Shown here piece by piece: positions 5,573-13,800 of a stretch of 14,111 nucleotides of DNA. The stretch is taken from NCBI GenBank assembly GCA_021792115.1, contig JAJYVI010000018.1, positions 1 to 14,111 on the forward strand, in the 5' to 3' direction. Origin of the DNA: Microcaldota archaeon (GTDB lineage Archaea; Micrarchaeota; Micrarchaeia; Micrarchaeales; Micrarchaeaceae). The position numbers and the translations under genes are program-made. Below the pieces are notes generated by a model. The model was not told where the DNA came from. It ran no database searches and saw only the letters and a list, made by a program, of their open reading frames with translations. The first letter of the stretch is position 1. The number at the start of each line of letters is the position of its first letter.

Positions 5573-7762
5573 TCATTTATCTTTATTTTCGTCGATTTTT
5601 TTCTGCTTCTCTCTTTCCTCTGCTGCCTTTTCCCTATTTATTTCGCGCTGTTCCTCTGCCTCGCTTTCCTGCTTTCTTTGGGCCTTCTCTTTTTCAAGTA
5701 TCTGTTGAAGATGCCTGCCGAGGATAGTGTCTTCAAACGCTGTTTTTTTCTTGGATTCTGAAATGGATGCATACTCATTTGCTATATCTTTAAGATGGGA
5801 TTTGTTGCTCATTAAATGCGTTGTCTCAGCAGTTGCAAAATCAACTGCCTTGCGTAGGTATTTTTCGTTTACTGTGTCATTGGAGTCTGCAAGTGCATTG
5901 CGCACTGTCGACAATGACATTCCATTGCTGCTGATTTTAATTCCATCAAGCGAATGCGCCAGGCTAGGATCTGTTTTAATTGCCTCTTGTTTTAAATAAT
6001 CATACGCCTCTTGTGTTACAGGCTTACTTCCTATCTTCTGCTTTAGAGATTCCATTACCATAGCATTTGCAAGATCAGAAGGTGCAGAAGGGCTGTAATT
6101 ATTTATTTTTTGGCTTACTGCAGCCAATAAAGAGGGATCATCATTTTTAAGGTTGGATATAAGATTTGACTTAAAAAGCTCTGTATGCATCTCTTGGAAA
6201 TGCTCATGTATGTTTTCATTGACTCTGTTTGCAAACTCAGAAGTGGCCTTGGCATTAGTTTCCTTCACAATCAATGCTGCCTCGCGCCTGGATTCCTTGT
6301 ATGCGTCTGATATTTTTTGCTTGATTTCATCATTTAACGCTATATTGTTTTTTGAAAGTATCTCTGCTTCTTTTGCAGAATTCTTTTTGTTTATTGCGTC
6401 TATTAAACTTGATGCATCTTCGTTAGACAATGTTATATTATTATCTTTCATAGAATTTTTAAATAGAAGTGCGCTTGCTATATCTAAATAACCTTCATTT
6501 CTCTGCTTTGCAGCGCTAATAGTGTTTAGAGCAGATGCAGGCATAACTTTTGGCTCATTCTGTAAACCTGTATCTTTATTGAAACCGCTTGCAGATCTAA
6601 GTTCAGCTCTGATTGCTTCAAGATTAATCTTATGCGCTTGAGTTCTGAAATATTCAATGCTTTCTTTTGAAACGCCTCTTTCTGCAAGTTTCTCTTCAAT
6701 GCGTGGCGTCTTAAGATACTGTTCAGGGCTTATGTTATTATTAGGAATATTTTGTGCCATTGTATGGTGTTGACCAGTAATAAATCCCCATACTCTCTGC
6801 GGCACTGTCTGGTTTCCGACTCTGAAATAAGACCCAAGCGCAACATCGTGCACTGTGCGCTCTGAGTTCTTGATATATGCTTGAATAGATTTATATGCTT
6901 CTGGATTTGACTTCTTAAATTCTTTAAGACGTTGCAAGTTAATTTTATAGTCAATATCATTTTGCTTGCTTTCGATTTTTTCTATTTTTTCCTGCAGCAG
7001 GTCTGATTTGGACTTTTTTGAAAGCAAGCCGATGAGAGGCATGCTTACATTAACAGTGCGCTTCTGGCCTTTCACAGATTCATAGCCAAAGCCTGATAGA
7101 TGAAATACTGTTTTCTTGGATTTTGCTTGCTCTTTCTTTTCAGCTTTCTTTTCAGACATCTTAGTTTCGATTTTTTTGCGCTGCTCCTCTAATCTCTTCT
7201 TTTCAGCATTCAATGCATCTATTTTATTTGAAGCTTGCTTTTCAAATTGCTTTCTTTTGTCTTCCTCTAGTTTTTTAGTTTTCTCAGCCAGCCCAAAAGT
7301 TGCGCCTCCGATTGACATAAGCACAAAGCCAGATGCAGAAAGACCTGCTGGTGCTGCTGCAACAGCCGTGCTTCCTGTCTTTCCTTTAGATGCCTGCTTC
7401 TCTAATATAGATGGAGTTTTTGCAGCTTCACCAGTATTCGAAAATCTCTGTGTCATCTCATACATTCTAGCTGCAAGTTTCTGTTTTTTTGCTTTTTGCT
7501 CGCTGAAGTATTTGGGTATGCCTTTTGTAGCCGCTTTTCTTGTATTTGTCAATGCTTTTGCACTTGCACTTGTCTTTATATTTCCTAGAGACTTGAAACC
7601 CTTGCCTGCTGCGCCTCCTTGTGAAAAGCCAAGCAAGGAGCTAAGCCCAAAAAAAGAGAAAAAGTCCATGCCCCTTGAGAGACCTGCGGCAGCTCCTATT
7701 AATATTATTATCACTATTATAGGCACCAGTGTTAGTATTGCGCTGAAGCTTAAAATAATCAT
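5573..7762 (-). CDS. Large N-terminally membrane-anchored coiled-coil protein, family not recognised
   Basis: A 729-residue protein. Residues 2-28 form a strong hydrophobic helix rich in Ile, Leu and Val. A Gly/Phe-rich stretch follows (30-60), with FSFFGLSSLLGF-type sequence, then a Lys/Ala-rich basic region (60-105). A second weaker hydrophobic segment (131-158) is followed by a long Lys/Glu coiled coil (160-217) and another near 252-283. The remaining 440 residues are helical, charged and almost Cys-free. The tail (690-729) is again a Glu/Lys/Arg/Gln coiled coil. The positive-inside rule puts most of the protein in the cytoplasm. No enzyme motif was seen. A hydrophobic N-terminus leading into a Gly-rich segment recalls TrbL/VirB6-like secretion proteins, but the single clear TM makes this weak. 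The ATG at 7762 is the first start after a stop at 7781-7783. It lies 135 bp downstream of the giant surface protein and probably functions with it. Confidence 0.85.
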   Translation of the reverse strand: MIILSFSAILTLVPIIVIIILIGAAAGLSRGMDFFSFFGLSSLLGFSQGGAAGKGFKSLGNIKTSASAKALTNTRKAATKGIPKYFSEQKAKKQKLAARMYEMTQRFSNTGEAAKTPSILEKQASKGKTGSTAVAAAPAGLSASGFVLMSIGGATFGLAEKTKKLEEDKRKQFEKQASNKIDALNAEKKRLEEQRKKIETKMSEKKAEKKEQAKSKKTVFHLSGFGYESVKGQKRTVNVSMPLIGLLSKKSKSDLLQEKIEKIESKQNDIDYKINLQRLKEFKKSNPEAYKSIQAYIKNSERTVHDVALGSYFRVGNQTVPQRVWGFITGQHHTMAQNIPNNNISPEQYLKTPRIEEKLAERGVSKESIEYFRTQAHKINLEAIRAELRSASGFNKDTGLQNEPKVMPASALNTISAAKQRNEGYLDIASALLFKNSMKDNNITLSNEDASSLIDAINKKNSAKEAEILSKNNIALNDEIKQKISDAYKESRREAALIVKETNAKATSEFANRVNENIHEHFQEMHTELFKSNLISNLKNDDPSLLAAVSQKINNYSPSAPSDLANAMVMESLKQKIGSKPVTQEAYDYLKQEAIKTDPSLAHSLDGIKISSNGMSLSTVRNALADSNDTVNEKYLRKAVDFATAETTHLMSNKSHLKDIANEYASISESKKKTAFEDTILGRHLQQILEKEKAQRKQESEAEEQREINREKAAEEREKQKKIDENKDK

Positions 7763-7800
7763 TTTCTCATTCTTTTTGCTTTATTTTTTGCTTTGAAATC

Positions 7801-7843
7801 TTTTGCAGCATCGCTGCAAAATTTTGGCAACTTTTTTGCCAAA
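7801..7843 (-). repeat. Two tandem hairpins between the giant gene and the coiled-coil gene
   Basis: Two perfect inverted repeats lie one base apart: TTTTGCAGC, loop ATC, GCTGCAAAA (7801-7821), and TTTGGCAA, 5-base loop, TTGCCAAA (7823-7843). They are 38-80 bases upstream of the ATG at 7762 and 55 bases after the stop of the giant gene. TATA-like sequence lies just upstream on the minus strand (7862-7884), so they may form a structured leader. They could instead affect the 3' end or processing of a shared transcript. They are not followed by oligo-T on the minus strand. Confidence 0.65.
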
Positions 7844-7861
7844 CTTTTACTAAAACTTTCT

Positions 7862-7884
7862 TATTATATATTTGATTATATATT
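7862..7884 (-). promoter_or_regulatory. TATA-like sequences upstream of the membrane coiled-coil gene
   Basis: The minus strand holds two matches, within AATATATAATC and AAATATATAATAA. They are roughly 100-120 bases from the ATG at 7762 and would start a transcript at or before the two hairpins. Confidence 0.3.
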
Positions 7885-7897
7885 GTATTTTTCATTT

Positions 7898-10800
7898 TTA
7901 ATCCTTGCCTTTATTTGCTGCTTGCCCTTTGTGCCTTCGTGCGCTTGCATGTGCATTATGGCCGCGTTTTTTATTTACCAACACTGCAATAGCAAATGCT
8001 GCTACAACCAGCAGAGCCACGCCAGCAATTTCATCAGCTGCATTTATGTTCCCGAAGCTCAAAAGATAGCTTCCAATTGGGAATGATATTGCAGTTGAAT
8101 TAGGTGCATTAACATAAGAATATTCGAGCGTGTCTCTCGTGTATTTGTCATTCACATTATTGAAGAACTGGTTAGGTCCTGTTGAATAAGAGAGATTGGT
8201 CTGCACTATTATCTGGGGCTCTGGCGCAGGGTCTCCATAATACACTGCTATTACTTTGGCTGTGCCTGTGCCGCATGTGTTGAATGAATATGAGAACTGC
8301 CCGTTTGTTACAGGAACTACTGCCATAAGACCCATTTCAGTCGTAAGCGTGCCTGTGCCGTTCACAAAATCAGGGCTGCAGTATGCCTTGAACCCGTTAA
8401 GCGTGCCAGTTGTTGGAAGGCCATAATAGCCATATATATTGCAGTTGTACTGAGGCATCTGGAGCATTGAATTTATAGGAGGCTTGCAATTTGCAGGTGC
8501 ATGGAATGTCACTGTGCTTGCAATGTTAGGACCTGAGTCCTGTGCTTGGTATCCTGTTGCTATCTGTTGTGCCTGGCATATATATTTCGAGAACTCGTTG
8601 CTCTGCGAGCTGCTGCAGTCTGGCTGGGTTATGCTGGCAAGAGGGTTTGCAATACTGCAGTTGTACATAGGAAGCCCGAAAGCACATGTCTGGGCAGCAG
8701 TGTAATAGCCATTGCCTAGCCCTGGTCCCTGGCCCTGGTCTATATCATAATAATTTAGATTTGCATCGTAATATAGATACATGTTTCCTGATGAGAGAAC
8801 ATTAAGAAGCGAGCCGCCAATTCCTACAACATTGCCTGATATAGATACAGCGGTCTGGTTTCCATTGTTCGGATCCACCTGCTCACTAGACTGCATGTTT
8901 ATTGCAATTATATTTGCAAAGTCAACATCAAGAGGCATTGATATAATGTTGTTGAATCTGTCAACATATGTGTATATAAACCTGTTATAGCCCATAAGGT
9001 TTTGCCCTGCACTGTTTTGCGAATTTTGCATATTAAGATAAATCCTGTTTTTATAGGTATCTAGCCTGTACAACTCTGTTATATTTAGATATGTTTGGGT
9101 TGTTGATGGGATGTAGCTGAATGTAGGTGCTGGATAGAATGGAAACGGCACAGGCTGGTAATACCCTGTTGGTATGCCGACTCCTGATGTCAACCCTGTA
9201 AGAACAGGCTTTACAGGAACTGCATCTTCTACTGAATACGAATTGTATGTCGTGCCGCTGAGCCCTATCTGCGCAAAGCTGATCATCTCATAAGTATAAT
9301 TTCTTGCAGACTCTACAACAAGAGGCACTGGATTGTAGTACTGTCCGATTATAGAGGAATTTATATACATCTCTCCAAAAAGCCTGTTTGTGAACTGGTT
9401 GTAGTCAAGTACAGGAGGTATTATCAGGTTTTTGTCAGAGAGATTTGGTTCATAATAATAATTGTTATTTATGTACTGAAGGAATGTCTGTCCTCCTTCT
9501 ATCCTATTTATTAGGTTGTTGCTTTTGGGTGCAAGCACTGCTTTTGCAGTATATGCATTGCACAGAGTCACTGAATTGGAATCAGATGTGCCAAAAGTCA
9601 GTTTCTGCGTGCAGAGATATGCAGAGGTTGAATTAAGGTTAGGATTTGAATCAACAATGCTCTTTATGTATGTGACAGGGCTTGGGACAGGCTGGGAAGG
9701 TGCAGCAATCTGGTTGAAATTGAATGACGTTCCGCCGAGGCCTAGCAAGAAATTAGATTTTGTAGGACTTGATCCAAGATTCTGCCATGTAAGAGGGTTG
9801 TTTTGATTTGTTCCGCCGAGGCCTACCAGATTAGGGACAGCAGGGAAAGGAGCTGGCAAAGGAGGGCAGACAGGAGGGATTGTACCAGGAACCTGGGTTT
9901 GGACTAGGAACCCTGGAATCAGCGCCGGGCTCCACTTCTGAGTAACTGAGTAAACAACATTGAACGGAATAAGATAATAGCCATAGATTGAGGAATTAAG
10001 CGTAGTAGGCACTTGAGTTTTTGGCAAAGGTCCTGGATTTGTCGGCGAGGAGGATGCAGCAGATGCAGGGTTTGAAGATGATGACGAAGAGGATGAAGTG
10101 CATGTCTGAGTTGCTGAAAGAGTGTTCTTGTTTACCGAGACGCAGTTCGAGCCAAGTGGTATAAGTGATGACAAGAGGTTTGCAAAGTTAAGGTATGTCA
10201 AGGAGCTGCCGAGATTCTCAGAATAATTGAGAGGGCTTGGAGTAACAATTAGAGGAGGATACATTGAACTAAGGCCTGCGCCCTGGATAAGCTCGCAGCT
10301 CTGCATAGAGCTTGAGAGTGAAGCGCCAGAAGGAGTTACCATTGGCTCGTTTATATAGCATGTGTATCTTGCGTTTCCAAAATAAGAAGGTATTGAATAG
10401 TTGTAAAGTTGCATCTTAAATGCAAGAAGTTCTGTATAAGGGCTCTGGCCGCCTTGGCTTAGGGATGAGTGTGCAATCAGGAATCCTGTGCCGTTGTAAT
10501 TCGAGCTGAATCCAAAAGATGAAAGCCCTATATCTGACCCAAACTCAGTTCCTGTTGTTGCGCTTACAGTAGAGGTTCCTTTTGGAGATATTGGTATTAG
10601 CACTGGGCACATCGGTACATTGCTCTGGCAGTGCGTTGAAAGTCCTACTGCACAGTTTCCTGGATTTTCAACCGTGTCTCCAGGGCAAGAGGAGGATGAA
10701 CCTGAGCTTGATGATGAAGAAGATGAAGTAGTTGTAGTGGATGACGACGATGCAAGCTCACACCCATATCCCATTGCAGTTGCTTGCCATTCGCAGCCAT

Positions 10801-13800
10801 TAGTGTTAGCACACTGGCTCTTACTTTTTCCTTGGCAAGAATTGCTAACTCCGCTTGAAGGAGTATTTGGGCTTGCAACTCCTTCTGCTTTTATAAGAGG
10901 ACCTAATGGAAGATAATTTGTATGGAATGGGCTTTCAGCAGGATACAATGCAAGCTCCCCTGCTGGCACAGTGCACCCATTGATGCAATAAGAGAGGTAG
11001 TCGCTTGCAGAGGTTCCTGAGCCTATTGAAATGTTTACTGATAGAGGCCATCCATATGGAGGGTAGATGCGCGTTGAATTTACAATCTGGGCTATATTCA
11101 CACTTGGCGACAAATAATCATAAATAGGAAATGGATTAATAGGCACTTGTTGGTTGCCTGAGAATGCTTGCAGCATTAGCATTGCAGAGGGTTGGTTGTT
11201 TCCAACTTGGAATCCCCAGTAGTCTAGCACATAAAGATTGCCCTGCGAGTCTACAAGTGAAAGAGGAATGTGCATAGAATATTTTATTGTATCTGATGGG
11301 GAATATGCTTTGCGCAGAACTGATGAGTTGTAAGGACCGCCCATTGAAAGATATTGTGCAATGTTGAATGTCTTAGTTGGAGTAGAATATGAAAGCATTA
11401 TGTTGCCTGCAAATGAGAAATCATTTGATGAAGGAATTTTCTTTGTTGCTGCATATGTGCATGTTGCAGTCGATGCATGTGTAGAAGTTTCCTGCACTGT
11501 TTCGCCAGTGCCAGAGCATGTCCATCCTGAGGTAGGCATGCTTTCGCAGACCTGGGTAGCAGTATTATATGATGTGCCGCTTGGGCAGTTAGGTGTTGCT
11601 GATTTTACTGTAATAGGCACGCATGCCATGCCACCGCCTGTGCATTTTGTGCCGACAAAAGGAATATAAATACATATATTAGGGCCTGATCCTGGTACCC
11701 ATGCACAATCAGCACTCTGGCAGCTTGCCTGAGAATGCTGCAAACTGCATGTCTCTGCTGAAGTAGCAGAAGTACCAATAGGGCTTACCATGCACACCTG
11801 ATATTTTGTATTGAAAGTGCCTGCGCCTGACGCACATGATGGAGGGTTTGCACTTGTTGAACAGGTTGTAGAGCTTGAACTTGATAATGAACCTCCTTGT
11901 GGGCATGTGTATTGAGGCTTAGGGTTCGTTGCTGAAGGCCCGTTATTCTGATATACAAGGACATTATTAGGGATAAGAGGGGATGCGATATACACATACT
12001 GCCCTCCAGGTGAAACTGCAAACTCGTCTGTTGGAGATGTGGGATTAGTTATTGTTGAAACTTCGCAGTTTTGCTGTCCTGGCAAAGGATTCTTTAAAAG
12101 TTCAAAAATTTTAAGCACTGTCTGGCCTCCTGAAGTAGTATAGCCAAGCATAAACAAGTCTCCTTGGTAATCGCTAGTAATTGAAGTCGGAATAAACGCA
12201 GTTACCATTGAGCTGCCTGATGAGCAAATGTTTGATGATGATGAAGGATTTGAAGATGATGAAGATGAAGACGCAAAATCAAGCGGGATTGAAGCGCCTG
12301 CATCACTGCTTACAGCATGATTAGACGAAGAAATTGCAGCCAATGATGACGAAACAGGAGTCGGCACAAATACTGACGGAATTCCACTGCTGACAAAGCT
12401 GCTTATGCTACTCCATGCATTTCCAAGAGCATTTTGTATTGTATTTAAAGCCTGCCCAGCATTTTCAATTGCATTTGTATAAAACCCGCCAATATTTCCT
12501 GATGCAGCTGATACATGCTCTGAAAACCATCCAAAGTCAATTTGCCCGCTTGCGACTGGTACTATTGTTGTTACATAGATAGTATTTGACTGCTCTGTAA
12601 CAGAATTCTTCCAGTAGTTCTCCCATGTGTTCTGCCATGCTGCATAGGATGGAGATGGAAGCCCGACAGGGCCTGAAACTGTTCCTGGCTGGTATATTGA
12701 GAGATTGTAATATCCTTTTGGTATTGGCTGCAGTATTATAAGGTTTTCATTAATATTAACAGCATTCTTTATATCAAAAATACACCATAGCCCTCCTGAG
12801 CATGTGGTTGATGAAGTCTCGCTTATTATATATATATCACCTTCAGGAGTCACTGTTGCATAGATAGGATTCGGGATCTGTATAGGGCCTGTAAAAGGAG
12901 TATAACTTGCAGACTGGCTTGTATGCTGTGGAGTTACAGACACTGATTTGCTTGATGTTGATTTACTTGTTGTCTGTGCATAAGTTATGCTATTAGTGCT
13001 AGAAGAAGGCGCAAAATCATAAGAATTGTTCGCGCCTGCAACTGGCGTTATTGTTAGTGAGGATGCATTGAATATTGAAACAAAGGATTCTTTTACTTTT
13101 GTTGGCGCTGGGCATGATTTTGGATTCTCACTGCAGAACTGCGTTACAGACTGGGCATTGCAATTGTGCGCTCCGCCACTGAAGCAGTTTGCAAGAGATT
13201 GAGATGAAGGTGACTGAGAATTTCCTATAGTAGTCAGGAAAGATGATTTTCCATTGGCAATGAAATATTGACTGTTTTTGTTACTTGCATATTCTGCATT
13301 CATTATATCTGAAACTTCAGCAGAATTGAATGAAAGTATATTTGATGGGAATTCTTCGAGCTGGTATCCGCTTGAGGTCTTTACATTGACAAACATGCTT
13401 GAATTTAGCTCAAGCTTCAGAGGATCAAGATAATTTCCTGGATTTAGGAAGTTGTGCGCGCTGTACAGGTCATATGAACCATTGAGATAAAGAAGCGAGT
13501 TTCCTGTTATATCACTTTGTATAACTGGTATGCTTATATTATATAAGAGATACGGAAGTATAGGCACCTTGCCCCATGTTGTAAGCGAGCTTGCGCCCTG
13601 CTTTGTAGTTGACGGGGCTGTTGGAATTATTATGTTTGAATTGGCTATAGAATTTATTGAACTTGTCTCAGAATATGAATAAGAATACTTGCAGGTATAC
13701 TGCTCTGTGCAAAGAGAAATAGGAGGAGATACGGGCGTAGGCGGTATCCATACAGGGCAAAGCAAAGGACCATATGGCTGACCAAATGCCAAGCCAACCC

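Noticed and set aside
7801..7843. Bacterial-type intrinsic terminator for the giant gene
   Set aside because: The minus strand is A-rich, not T-rich, after the stems, and archaeal termination relies on oligo-T rather than hairpins.
7116..8086. Plus-strand frames of 226 and 97 residues rich in Phe, Ser and Ala
   Set aside because: They are antisense to the coiled-coil and giant genes; their hydrophobic look comes from reading Lys/Glu/Ala codons backwards.
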